NCBI GenBank assembly: GCA_016282055.1
Contig: JAEEJT010000204.1
Span: 1 to 28,489, forward strand
DNA length: 28,489 nucleotides
Direction: 5' to 3'
Origin: Bacilli bacterium
GTDB lineage: Bacteria; Bacillota_I; Bacilli_A; ML615J-28; CAG-698
Under the pieces are notes generated by a model, which saw nothing but the letters and a program-made list of their open reading frames with translations, did no database searches and was not told where the DNA came from. Position 1 is the stretch's first letter. Each line of letters begins with the position of its first letter. This document shows, piece by piece, positions 6,502 to 15,279 of the stretch. The position numbers and the translations under genes were made by a program.

Positions 6502-9500
6502 ATGAAGGATATTACAGTTAACAATAGAATAGCTAACGAAATTCACTTTAAAAACATATTTTTAAAGAATAGTTATACCGAACTTGGTATAATTGATGTT
6601 GGAGTTTTAGAAAGATTATTAAAGCATGAATTAGTTAAATTTAGTGATATTTATTATTTCCCAATTCTTAATACTGGGTTGGGTCATAGTACAATTAATA
6701 ATGAAGAATTGCAAAAATCAATTCCCTTTTTATTTTTAAAGGAATTAAGTGATAATGATGCTTCAATTCAATTATGTATTACTCATGGATTATTAAAATA
6801 TAAATCAATTGATGAAGATGAAACATTTATGCCTATTGTTTTACTTCCAATTAATATATATTTTGAACGTGAAGATATCTACTGTCAAATGATAGGTAAT
6901 CCTGTTATTAATGAATATATAAGTAATGTAAGTGTAAATGTTAAGTTTAATCAATTACAATCTATTAATATTAAAAGTATTATGGATCTTGATAATGTTT
7001 TATATCAATTAGATAAAATTAATAACATTGAAGTAAAACTTGAAAACTTTTTAACATATGCAACTATTAAAGGAAAAGATATTGTTTTAAACTCTAAATA
7101 TAGTATTAAGAATAGATTATATTATGAGAATAAAAAGATTAATGCTCATTTAAAATATACAAAAGGTTTTTTAAGTAAAGAACAAAATGAAGCATTAGAT
7201 AAACTATTAACAGGAGAAAATCTTGGTATAACAGGTTATAATGGCTGTGGCAAAACAACAGTCGCTGAAAGTTTTATTATTAATGCTGTATGTGATAATA
7301 AAAATGTATTGTACATATCTAATTCACATGAATCTATTAATAGAATGTATAATTTTTTAAAAGACAATAATCTTGAAAAGAATGTTCTTGATTTGAATAA
7401 TTCTTTTTATAAGAATTGTAATAAGGTATATACATATAATAAAGAATTAATATACGATGATGAATTAATTAATGATTATAAGAAGAAAATTAAAGAATTA
7501 GATATCTACTTTGATAATTATGAGAAAACTTTAGGTTATAGTATCAATGATTTTAAGATACTTGATTTAATTAAAAGAAGATTTGTTCTTGATGATGATA
7601 AGTTTAGGCTTGATGAAAATATTATTGATAATGATAAACTTCGTGGGTACTATAAAAATGAGATTGAAGAGATTATATCTCAGATTAAAATAATTGAAGA
7701 TAACTATAATAAGATACCTTCATTTAAAAATAGTACATGGAAAGAAATTCCTTATATTAATAACGTTAATCATGCTAACCAAATTATTACTATTGTTTTA
7801 CAATTAAATACTGGTTTAAAAAAGTTAAAAGAGTATGAAGCATCATTAAATGAATATGGAATGAAAAGCATCCAAAGTTTCTCTGAAATGAGAAAATATA
7901 TTGTTGCGATAAATAATTTAAAAGAGGAAGTTATTCCTTATCAATGGAAAAATAATATTGATTTATTTTATAAAGCTTGTAGTAAATATGAAGAACTTAG
8001 AAATAATATTTTGAAGTATGTTAATACTGATAATTATCTAAATAATAAATATAAAAACTTATTAAGTATTGATATTGATGAAGAGATTAAAAAACTTTAT
8101 GGTAGTTTTTATAAAGAAAGTGACAAGGATTTAATTAATGCAATTATTAAATCACGACCAACATTTAAAAACATTATTGCTTCAATTAATTCTAATCTTT
8201 TGACATTTGATTCTAATTATTTAGATATTAATTTATTAAGTGATTTTGATTTTATCCAAAAAGACGATTATTTTCTTGATGTTAAAAAACTTGTAAAGTT
8301 ATTTAATACATATGATATTAATCATAAGATTATTGAATTATTCCAAAATAATCATATTGGTACAATATCTAAAGATTTAAATAGTTTAAATAAAAAGATA
8401 ACTAATGTATTAAATGATATTAAAGAACTTGAAATTAGTAATCCTAAGTTAAGCAAGATTGACATTGATAAAATAAAAGATATAACTAATGATATTAAAT
8501 CATACATTGAAAAGAAAAAGAAACTTAAACGATTAACTAGAGACTATCGAGAATTAATTGGTTTTAGTTATGAAAATAATACTGATGTAATTAATACTAT
8601 TGAGTTATTAAAAGAATATTATCATGAGATAAAACAAAAATCATATTTTGATAAACTAGTTAAGATAATGAATCTTTGTTTATCTGATTTAACTTTAAAT
8701 GAGTTAAATCTTATTATGTCTAGTTATGATGAAATAATAGTATTTGCAACATTCTTTAATAAGTATGGTTTTGATATTAAGAGTTTCTCTATTAAGAATG
8801 GAATTAGTAAATTAAAAGAATACTTAAAATATTTAGATGAATTATATAAATCTAATGATTGTATTAAATCTTTAATTAATGATTTTAAAGATAGTTATGC
8901 ATACGTTGATGAATACTATAAGATTAAAATGTATAATTCTAATATGATTGAGATGGCTGAAGCATTAAGAAATAACAATGAATTCTATCAATGCTTTGGT
9001 TATCTATATAGTGCTGAAGAAACAAGTATTAGTAATGTAAGTAATGTTATTAAACTATTTAATGAATACATTCATATTTTTAATAGTGACGATGATGCAT
9101 TAAAGAGTTTTAAAGATCTTGGTAAGATTAAGATTATTAGTAGTAATGCTTTTGAATTAATTAACGAGATTATTGAAAACTTACGTTTGTATGGTAATGT
9201 ATTTAAAGATAGTATTAGTAGATACTATTATAGTAATATTAAAGATAATGTTGCTTATTTAAGTAAATTACTTGAAAGTAGAGATGAACTTCAAATATAT
9301 CTTAATATTACTAGAGCTATGACTATATTACATTCTTATAATCTTGATGAGTTTATTGATTATATTGTTAATTTAAGTAATATTAAAGGTGTTAGCAATG
9401 CTTTCTCAAGAAAGTATTATGATTTATTAATAGATGATTTCTTTAGTAAAAATCCTATTGATAATAGTAATGATTATATTAATAAATTAAATGTATATTA

Positions 9501-10656
9501 TTCTATTAATTTAAATTATATTAATAATCTAAATAATAAGATATTAGATAAAAACGTTGATAGAAGTAGTAATATGACTGTTAATTTAAAATATAATAGT
9601 TATAAAGAGTATTTAAGGTATAATAATAGATATAAAGTATTATTATCTAATCAATTATTTGCTGGAATGTACTATAAATACATGGATTACGATATCATCA
9701 TTATTGATGATAGTCATATGATAACTCATGGTGATTTTAATAGTTTATTTAAAAATAAACAGATTGTTGTTTTAGGTGATTATCAAAGTAATAAGATTGT
9801 TAACCAAAACTTGCTTTCTTTGATTAATAATCTTGAGTTTGTTACACTTAAAAATAGATATATAAAAACACCAAGATTATTATCTAATAACCTATCTTAT
9901 GTTATATCTCCTATTCCTTTAGATTACAGTAAGAATAAAGGAATATCTGTATTAACTGAAAAAATAGTTGAAAAGATTTATGATTTATACAAAAATAATA
10001 AAGATGTTCGTATAAATTATTTTATTAAAGATTATAATCATAAGCGTGATACATATGAAAAGATATGTTCATATCTATTAAGTCAAAAGTTAACACCAAA
10101 AGAGATTATTAATTTTATGACTTATAATTTGTTTATTGGTGATATAACTAATAGAAATTATATAGCTAGTGATTTTAATATTCTTTATTTAAGAGATTAT
10201 TGTAATGAGAATAGTCAAATTGTTTCATCAAATCTTTTTGAAATCTTAACGTTAACAAAAGAAGAATTAATTATATATGATTCTAGAAATTATTTAAAAC
10301 AAGATTTTAATTATGATTTCTTTAAACAAATTAAATCAATATGTAATGATAATAATATATTTAAAGGTGAAAGTTATACAAAAGTTGATGAAAAATTAAC
10401 AAGTCTTTTAGAGAAAAGAGGATATGAAATATATTATCCTTCTAATCATTTAAATTTTGTTATTAAAAAACCTAAAGAAAATAAGTTATATCCTTTTGTA
10501 TTATTATTTGATTCTACGTATTTAATTGATGTTAAGAATAATTTTTGTGTATTAAAGAGTCAATATAATTTAGATAAGATAATTGTAAGAACTGTCGTTG
10601 ATTTATTAGATACTAATAAATTAATTGATTCAATATGTGAGGAAATAGATGGCTAG
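6502..10656 (+). CDS. Giant SF1 helicase-like ATPase, DUF4011/AAA_11 type, with degenerate motifs
   Basis: 1384 residues, cytoplasmic, no signal or membrane segment. The N-terminus has FMPIVLLPINIYF (109-121), like the DUF4011 strand in large SF1 helicases. Walker A GYNGCGKTT is at 245-253, followed by NVLYISNSHESINRMYNFL, matching motif Ia of that family. About 750 residues of helical, probably coiled-coil sequence separate it from motif II DIIIIDDSH (1064-1072) and motif III VVLGDYQS. Motif VI reads ILTLTKEEL (1248-1256) where active SF1 enzymes have ALTRA, so the arginine finger is lost. The last 100 residues resemble the Vsr-like nuclease domain at the end of such proteins, but its acidic residues look replaced. 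An ATP-binding scaffold or a decayed nucleic-acid enzyme is likely. It overlaps the ankyrin gene by eight bases. Confidence 0.6.
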   Translation: MKDITVNNRIANEIHFKNIFLKNSYTELGIIDVGVLERLLKHELVKFSDIYYFPILNTGLGHSTINNEELQKSIPFLFLKELSDNDASIQLCITHGLLKYKSIDEDETFMPIVLLPINIYFEREDIYCQMIGNPVINEYISNVSVNVKFNQLQSINIKSIMDLDNVLYQLDKINNIEVKLENFLTYATIKGKDIVLNSKYSIKNRLYYENKKINAHLKYTKGFLSKEQNEALDKLLTGENLGITGYNGCGKTTVAESFIINAVCDNKNVLYISNSHESINRMYNFLKDNNLEKNVLDLNNSFYKNCNKVYTYNKELIYDDELINDYKKKIKELDIYFDNYEKTLGYSINDFKILDLIKRRFVLDDDKFRLDENIIDNDKLRGYYKNEIEEIISQIKIIEDNYNKIPSFKNSTWKEIPYINNVNHANQIITIVLQLNTGLKKLKEYEASLNEYGMKSIQSFSEMRKYIVAINNLKEEVIPYQWKNNIDLFYKACSKYEELRNNILKYVNTDNYLNNKYKNLLSIDIDEEIKKLYGSFYKESDKDLINAIIKSRPTFKNIIASINSNLLTFDSNYLDINLLSDFDFIQKDDYFLDVKKLVKLFNTYDINHKIIELFQNNHIGTISKDLNSLNKKITNVLNDIKELEISNPKLSKIDIDKIKDITNDIKSYIEKKKKLKRLTRDYRELIGFSYENNTDVINTIELLKEYYHEIKQKSYFDKLVKIMNLCLSDLTLNELNLIMSSYDEIIVFATFFNKYGFDIKSFSIKNGISKLKEYLKYLDELYKSNDCIKSLINDFKDSYAYVDEYYKIKMYNSNMIEMAEALRNNNEFYQCFGYLYSAEETSISNVSNVIKLFNEYIHIFNSDDDALKSFKDLGKIKIISSNAFELINEIIENLRLYGNVFKDSISRYYYSNIKDNVAYLSKLLESRDELQIYLNITRAMTILHSYNLDEFIDYIVNLSNIKGVSNAFSRKYYDLLIDDFFSKNPIDNSNDYINKLNVYYSINLNYINNLNNKILDKNVDRSSNMTVNLKYNSYKEYLRYNNRYKVLLSNQLFAGMYYKYMDYDIIIIDDSHMITHGDFNSLFKNKQIVVLGDYQSNKIVNQNLLSLINNLEFVTLKNRYIKTPRLLSNNLSYVISPIPLDYSKNKGISVLTEKIVEKIYDLYKNNKDVRINYFIKDYNHKRDTYEKICSYLLSQKLTPKEIINFMTYNLFIGDITNRNYIASDFNILYLRDYCNENSQIVSSNLFEILTLTKEELIIYDSRNYLKQDFNYDFFKQIKSICNDNNIFKGESYTKVDEKLTSLLEKRGYEIYYPSNHLNFVIKKPKENKLYPFVLLFDSTYLIDVKNNFCVLKSQYNLDKIIVRTVVDLLDTNKLIDSICEEIDG

Positions 10657-11200
10657 AAGTGATAAGAGTGAAATGATTGCTTTTATGAAAGCAATAAAAG
10701 AGAATCCCCAAAGATATTACTTTATCCAATCTAATATTACAAATCTTAAAAATAAAGGTATAGATATATCAACACAAGGTCATAGTGGGAATACTTTATT
10801 ACATCTTGCTATTCAACTTGATAATATTAAATTACTTAGAATGTTTATTAAAAATAATGTTAATTGTGATTTAGCAAATGATCAAGGAGAAGCACCTATT
10901 CATAAAGCTATTTTAAAAGGTAGACTTGATATGATTAAAGTCCTTGTTAAAGCTGGATGTGATGTTAATGCATTAAAAGAGTTAGATGAATCTCCTTTAC
11001 ATGTGGCAGTTATCTCTGGTAGACTTGATATATTAAAATATCTTGTTGAAAGTGGAAGTGATATATTAATTGCTAATGAGAATAATTTACTTCCAATTGA
11101 TTATGCAATTGATGAAAAAGATAAAGATATGATATCTTATTTAATGGTTCGTCAAGAAATTGATGAAAAGAGATATGAAAAGATAAATGCAATATTGTGA
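10649..11200 (+). CDS. Ankyrin-repeat protein
   Basis: 183 residues, no signal peptide. After a helical N-terminus of about 40 residues come roughly four ankyrin repeats with the expected cores: GNTLLHLAIQLDNIKLLRMFI, shown in part, then GEAPIHKAILKGRLDMIKVL, ESPLHVAVISGRLDILKYLV and a final NLLPIDYAI unit. Ankyrin repeats bind protein partners, so this is probably an adaptor. Its start lies inside the end of the helicase-like gene with TGAGGA six bases before it, and its TGA stop lies in the ribosome site of cdaA. Translational coupling of all three genes is likely. The partner is unknown; neighbours encode candidates. Confidence 0.85.
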   Translation: MARSDKSEMIAFMKAIKENPQRYYFIQSNITNLKNKGIDISTQGHSGNTLLHLAIQLDNIKLLRMFIKNNVNCDLANDQGEAPIHKAILKGRLDMIKVLVKAGCDVNALKELDESPLHVAVISGRLDILKYLVESGSDILIANENNLLPIDYAIDEKDKDMISYLMVRQEIDEKRYEKINAIL

Positions 11201-11207
11201 GGTATGT

Positions 11208-12005
11208 ATGGAAAAGTTTATTGAATATTTTAAGAATTACTATAATGTTAGTCCGACAACAGGAATTATACGATTAATATTTGATTTATTAATTGTTATA
11301 GCATTATTAATAATATTCTTTGTCTTGATTAGAAAAAGAGTTAATATAAAAAGATTTTTACTTGGTGTATTAGTTTTAGTTATTTTAAGTTTCTTATCAA
11401 TTCTTTTTGATTTAAAGATATTAAATTCAGTAATGAAAAACTTAAGTCACTGGTCTGTTGGTTTTATTATTCTTTTATATTTTCCTGAGATTAAAGCTAG
11501 TCTTGATGGTAAATCAAATAAGGATAATAAAGATAGTGCATTTGATTCTATTGAACAAAAAGAAGAGACTATTAATGTTATATGTAATACTGTCGAGTAT
11601 TTTTCAAAAAGAAAAATTGGAGCTTTAATTACATTTGAAAGAAAAGATTCTTTAGATTCTTTAATTGAAAAAGCTATTCCAATTAACGCTGATATTACTC
11701 AAGAAATCCTAACAACAATATTTACACCAGGTACAGCTTGTCATGATGGTGGATTAATTATTAGAAATAATAAAATAGTATGCGCAGCAAGCTACTATCC
11801 ATTAACAGATAATTATGATGTTCCCAAGTTTTTAGGTACTCGTCATAGAGCTGCTATTGGTATTAGTGAAAAGTATGATGCCATTACAATTGTTGTAAGT
11901 GAAGAGACTGGTAATGTTAGTATAACAGTTGCTGGTAATATTAGTTTAGAGTTACCAATTGAAAGAGTAAGAACTTTACTTGATGGTTATTTAGCTACAA
12001 AATAG
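11208..12005 (+). CDS. cdaA: Membrane diadenylate cyclase CdaA (c-di-AMP synthase)
   Basis: 265 residues. Three N-terminal helices (about 18-42, 48-67 and 81-93, the last ending in FPEIK as in other CdaA proteins) anchor the DAC domain, which condenses two ATP to c-di-AMP. The active site is recognisable as CHDGGLIIRNNKI (179-190) and TRHRAAIGIS (211-220). The usual DGA motif is DGG here; RHR is intact. I chose the ATG at 11208, five bases after GTGAGG, because it gives the usual CdaA N-terminus; an ATG at 11187 would add seven residues inside the ankyrin gene. The common partners cdaR and glmM do not follow. c-di-AMP normally controls potassium and osmolyte balance. Confidence 0.93.
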   Translation: MEKFIEYFKNYYNVSPTTGIIRLIFDLLIVIALLIIFFVLIRKRVNIKRFLLGVLVLVILSFLSILFDLKILNSVMKNLSHWSVGFIILLYFPEIKASLDGKSNKDNKDSAFDSIEQKEETINVICNTVEYFSKRKIGALITFERKDSLDSLIEKAIPINADITQEILTTIFTPGTACHDGGLIIRNNKIVCAASYYPLTDNYDVPKFLGTRHRAAIGISEKYDAITIVVSEETGNVSITVAGNISLELPIERVRTLLDGYLATK

Positions 12006-12033
12006 AAGAAGTTTATTGGGAGACTTTTTTGAA

Positions 12034-12483
12034 ATGACATTATGGATAAGAAGATGGAATAATAAAATTTTTGATTTAGTCGGGGCATATAATAATAAGG
12101 AGAATAAATCCGAAGTAGAGTGAAATCAATATAATCATTATGACGAAAATGATATTGTTTTCATCTATGATACACAAAATAAATTTGTTAGATATATTTT
12201 TCAGGTAACAAAGGTTGACATTACATCTGAACATTTAAAAAATAATATTCGTGATGGCTTAAAATACTGGATAGATAAAAAATCATATTATGAAAGAAAA
12301 AGAAAAAACAGATGGGTTATGTTAAAAAAAATCTATGAAATAAAAGCTCAAATTACTTTAGATAAAATAGGAATTAATAAATATTTTGTTAGATGTACAC
12401 GATTAAATAAAGAAAACCAAGATAAATTGAAAATTCTTGCTCCAGGAATCTTTGATTTTCTCAAAACTAAGAATTATTTGTAA
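12034..12483 (+). pseudogene. Small PUA/EVE-like domain gene interrupted by an in-frame TGA
   Basis: A 149-codon frame from ATG 12034 to TAA 12481 broken only by TGA at 12121-12123 (codon 30). The product would start MTLWIRRWNNKIFDLVGAY, then SEVE-stop-NQY, DENDIVFIYDT and VRYIFQVTKV, and end FDFLKTKNYL. This matches a pattern I recall in a PUA/EVE-like family: WI-PCN--YYDI-GAF, IDWKQ, GDIVYIY, I-Y-C-V--V. The TGA sits exactly on the Trp of DWKQ. Four other Trp codons in the frame are TGG, and TGA ends genes elsewhere here, so a TGG-to-TGA mutation is the simplest reading. Codons such as GTC, GGG, TCC and CGA are rarer in the neighbours, which may mean recent acquisition. GGGAG (12018-12022) is a possible ribosome site. 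Confidence 0.6.
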
Positions 12484-12507
12484 GACTAGGTTACTAGTCT
12501 TTTTTTG
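12482..12507 (+). terminator. Rho-independent terminator after the interrupted gene
   Basis: AAGACTAG (12482-12489), loop GTTA, CTAGTCTT (12494-12501), then a T tract. It probably ends the transcript that begins at the promoter near 6454. Confidence 0.88.
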
Positions 12508-12571
12508 TTTATTAGTAATTACAATTGTATATGTAATTTTATTTATAATTCTTTTATAATAGTTAATATTG

Positions 12572-12580
12572 TGCTATAAT
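12572..12580 (+). promoter_or_regulatory. Extended -10 promoter of the PAS/GGDEF-isp operon
   Basis: TGC-TATAAT (12572-12580) with no convincing -35 box at 17 bases. AAGGAG (12596-12601) follows, six bases before the ATG at 12608. The gap from 12508 to here otherwise holds nothing recognisable. Confidence 0.6.
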
Positions 12581-12607
12581 ATAAGTAATGTTTATAAGGA
12601 GTTTATT

Positions 12608-14128
12608 ATGATTGGTTACATTAAAACTTTTGAAGTATCATTTATTTTATATGCATTATTATTATCTATAATTTGTTTATTTAGATATAAAAAAGGAATG
12701 CAAATATTTTCTTTTGTTTTTATTTTATTAATTTGTTGTTGTTTAGGATTAAATAAGTATTTAAATCTTGATTATTTTGGATTCAGTAAAATACTTGATT
12801 ATAAGTTAGAACTATGGCTTGATTGTTTAGTCTCTCTTATTATTTTATTTAATGTTATTTTTACATCTAGTAATAAAGAGAAATTATATAAACAAGCTAG
12901 TGAAGCATTAGATAAGAATGCTTATGTTTATTTAAATAAAAAAGGTAAAGTATTAAATTATACAGAATCTTTTTATACAACAATTAATTGTTATAAGAAG
13001 AATTGGTATAAAAAAGCAAGCTTCTTTTATAATAATACTAGTGTAAGTTATAGTGATTTATTAAGTAGTATTAAAGATACTGATGATGTTAGTTTTAAAG
13101 TTACTATTGTTTTAAAGAGTGATTTAGGTGATAGTGAATATAATTTTAATTTTCAAAAGCTTGTTATTGAAAAGGATAATAAAGTATTAGGTTATGCATT
13201 AGTTAATGCTAAGGTTAATACAACATTAGATGGATTTAGTCTAGTTATTGATAATTTAGATGTTCCTTATGCATATTATAATGATTCAAGTAGTAACATA
13301 ATTTATGTTATTAATAAGAGACTTAAAGAACTTTTAAATGTTCAAGGTAGAACTCTTACTATTAATGAGTTAAGAGAACTTGTATTTAAAGATGATTTAC
13401 AAGTATTTGATACATCAATTAATGATATGATGTCTAATTCATTCAGTTTTAGATTAAATACTGTTGATGGTTTTAAGATGTTTAATCAATATAAGATTAT
13501 AAAGAATGAGAATTTAATTTCTATTATTTCTTTAGTTGATGACAAGAATGATCTTGTTACAACTAAAAATACTATTAGTGAATGTATCAATAACAATATT
13601 AGTACTAATAAACCTTTTGGCGGTGTTATTGTTAGTTTAAATGGTTACCTTGATTTATTTAATAATAATGGTGGAGTTGTTGCTAAAGAACTTACTAATA
13701 GATTCGTTGATTACTGTACACATAGTATTTTAAAATCTAATGATTTAATTTGTAAGATTAGTGATATTGAATATTTATTATTCTTTAATGATATGAATAA
13801 TCTTGATTTAGTAGTTAGAGATATATGTAATAAAACTAGTAATTTATTAAAGTATTCATTTAACTTTGATGAAGCCACATATGAATCTAAAAATACTATT
13901 GGTATTGTTTATTCTGATGAATCTGTTAAAAACGAAAAAGATTTCTATTCTAATTTAGATATGGCATTATCATTTGCTAATTCTAATAGTTATGCTAATG
14001 ATTATAGTATTTTCCAATCTAATATGACTATGAATAGTAAGATTAGTAAAATTATTAAAAAAGAAGATTATTCTTTTGATAACATTAGAATTAGTCTTGA
14101 TAATAGTTTCTTAGATGAAGATGAGTAA
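12608..14128 (+). CDS. Membrane sensor-like protein with PAS-like regions and a degenerate GGDEF domain
   Basis: 506 residues. Three membrane segments (about 8-25, 32-48 and 68-88) precede two PAS-like stretches (about 100-200 and 208-315) and a C-terminal region with GGDEF-domain features: GGVIVSLNGYLDLFNNNGG, a helix, NDLICKISDIEYLLFF, TIGIVYSDE and a DMALSFANSN helix. The signature GG(D/E)EF is replaced by SDIEY (385-389), so cyclic-di-GMP synthesis is not expected. The layout recalls GdpP, the c-di-AMP phosphodiesterase with PAS and degenerate GGDEF domains, but no DHH/DHHA1 module follows. A sensory or scaffolding role is inferred. The ATG after AAGGAG was preferred to an upstream TTG that overlaps the -10 box. 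Its end overlaps ispD. Confidence 0.65.
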   Translation: MIGYIKTFEVSFILYALLLSIICLFRYKKGMQIFSFVFILLICCCLGLNKYLNLDYFGFSKILDYKLELWLDCLVSLIILFNVIFTSSNKEKLYKQASEALDKNAYVYLNKKGKVLNYTESFYTTINCYKKNWYKKASFFYNNTSVSYSDLLSSIKDTDDVSFKVTIVLKSDLGDSEYNFNFQKLVIEKDNKVLGYALVNAKVNTTLDGFSLVIDNLDVPYAYYNDSSSNIIYVINKRLKELLNVQGRTLTINELRELVFKDDLQVFDTSINDMMSNSFSFRLNTVDGFKMFNQYKIIKNENLISIISLVDDKNDLVTTKNTISECINNNISTNKPFGGVIVSLNGYLDLFNNNGGVVAKELTNRFVDYCTHSILKSNDLICKISDIEYLLFFNDMNNLDLVVRDICNKTSNLLKYSFNFDEATYESKNTIGIVYSDESVKNEKDFYSNLDMALSFANSNSYANDYSIFQSNMTMNSKISKIIKKEDYSFDNIRISLDNSFLDEDE

Positions 14129-14798
14129 ATATAGTTTAATTTTACTTCTAGGGGGATCTAGTACAAGGTTTAATGGTGAATGCAATAAGGTATATACACT
14201 TATTGATGGTAAACCTTTATTTAGATATTCTTTAGATGTATTCTTAAGTGATAGTGATTGTGAAAGTGTATATATTGTTTATAACAAGAATGATTTAAGT
14301 TTACTTGATACATATCTAATGGATATAAAGGATAGTAGAATTAATATTGTTGTTGGTGGAAGCAAAAGACATTTAAGTGTTTATAATGGGCTTTTAAATG
14401 TTAAAAGTAAATATGTTTTTGTCCATGATGGAGCTAGACCATTTGTTAGTATTAGTGATATTGAAAAACTTAAAAAATCTCTAATGCATCACGCTTCAGC
14501 TACTCTTGCTTATAAAATTAATAATACTATTAAAGAAAGTTGTGGAAACAGTATAAAAACACTTGATAGATCCTGTCTATTTGGTGTTATTACACCTCAA
14601 GCACATCATACTGAAATTTTTAGAAATTTACTTGAAAAAGCCTTAAATGATGATGTAATTTATGATGATTTAATGGTTTTTGAAAGATACAGTGATATAA
14701 GAAGCGATATTATTTTTACGATGAATAATACAGTTAAAGTTACTACAATCGAGGATTTAGGCTATATTAGATACCTAATTGGTGAAAAAAATGATTAA
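14121..14798 (+). CDS. ispD: IspD, 2-C-methyl-D-erythritol 4-phosphate cytidylyltransferase
   Basis: Joins CTP and MEP to give CDP-ME in the non-mevalonate isoprenoid pathway. Visible are the nucleotide loop LLLGGSSTRF with the downstream CNKV lysine, VHDGARPFVS, TPQAHHTEIF, and DDLMVFERY followed by NNTVKVTTIEDL, all matching IspD. 225 residues is normal. Two in-frame ATGs (14115 and 14121) both lie inside the end of the preceding gene; the second is preferred by its overlap with the TAA, but the ribosome site is weak for either and coupling is likely. Confidence 0.9.
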   Translation: MSKYSLILLLGGSSTRFNGECNKVYTLIDGKPLFRYSLDVFLSDSDCESVYIVYNKNDLSLLDTYLMDIKDSRINIVVGGSKRHLSVYNGLLNVKSKYVFVHDGARPFVSISDIEKLKKSLMHHASATLAYKINNTIKESCGNSIKTLDRSCLFGVITPQAHHTEIFRNLLEKALNDDVIYDDLMVFERYSDIRSDIIFTMNNTVKVTTIEDLGYIRYLIGEKND

Positions 14799-15267
14799 AA
14801 TTGGTCAAGCAAGCGATATTCATAAATTAGTAGAAGGAAGAAAATTAATCCTTGGAACTGTTGAAATTCCCTTTGAAAAAGGCCTTTTAGGGCATTCTGA
14901 TGGGGATTGTCTTACACATGCTATTGTTAATAGTATTATTGGTGCTTTAGGGCTTGGAGACATTGGAAAATTCTATCCTGATACTGATAATAAGTATAAA
15001 GATATTGATTCAAGTTATTTTCTTGTTGATATAAAAAATGTGTTAAAATCTAATGGATTTAGAATAGTTAATATTGATTCTTGTGTTTTACTTGAAAAAC
15101 CAATACTTAAAGATTATATTCCCATCATGCGGGAATCAATTAGTAAGTATTTAGATATTGATAAGTCTTTAATTAATATTAAAGCAACTAGGGGAGAAAG
15201 CCTTGGTTTTATAGGAGAAGGAAAAGGAATTAAAGCTGAAGCAGTTTGTTTAATTGAAAAGCTTTAG
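14791..15267 (+). CDS. ispF: IspF, 2-C-methyl-D-erythritol 2,4-cyclodiphosphate synthase
   Basis: Releases CMP to form the cyclic diphosphate, two steps after IspD. 158 residues. Metal ligands are visible as D9 and H11 (QASDIHKL) and H43 in GHSDGDCLTH; ALGLGDIGKFYPDTD and the C-terminal TRGESLGFIGEGKGI also match. The ATG at 14791 follows GGTGA by five bases; a TTG at 14779 would add four residues and is less likely. It overlaps the end of ispD by eight bases. Confidence 0.94.
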   Translation: MIKIGQASDIHKLVEGRKLILGTVEIPFEKGLLGHSDGDCLTHAIVNSIIGALGLGDIGKFYPDTDNKYKDIDSSYFLVDIKNVLKSNGFRIVNIDSCVLLEKPILKDYIPIMRESISKYLDIDKSLINIKATRGESLGFIGEGKGIKAEAVCLIEKL

Positions 15268-15279
15268 AGGAGAGTTTAT

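Noticed and set aside
11187..11207. Upstream starts that lengthen genes (11187, 12569, 14779, 15861, 16544, 19140)
   Set aside because: Each lies before a better-placed ATG with a Shine-Dalgarno site; one overlaps a -10 box and one a terminator, and the added residues match no family.
6502..12005. A CBASS-like defence operon built on a nucleotide cyclase, helicase and ankyrin adaptor
   Set aside because: The cyclase is a three-helix CdaA of the housekeeping type, not a CD-NTase, and there is no effector, Cap-type protein or phage-defence neighbour.
12034..12483. Use of the mollicute code (TGA = Trp) throughout the window
   Set aside because: TGA ends tsaE, tsaB, the ankyrin gene, the 322-residue membrane-protein gene and the coiled-coil gene at sensible lengths, and all Trp in intact genes is TGG.
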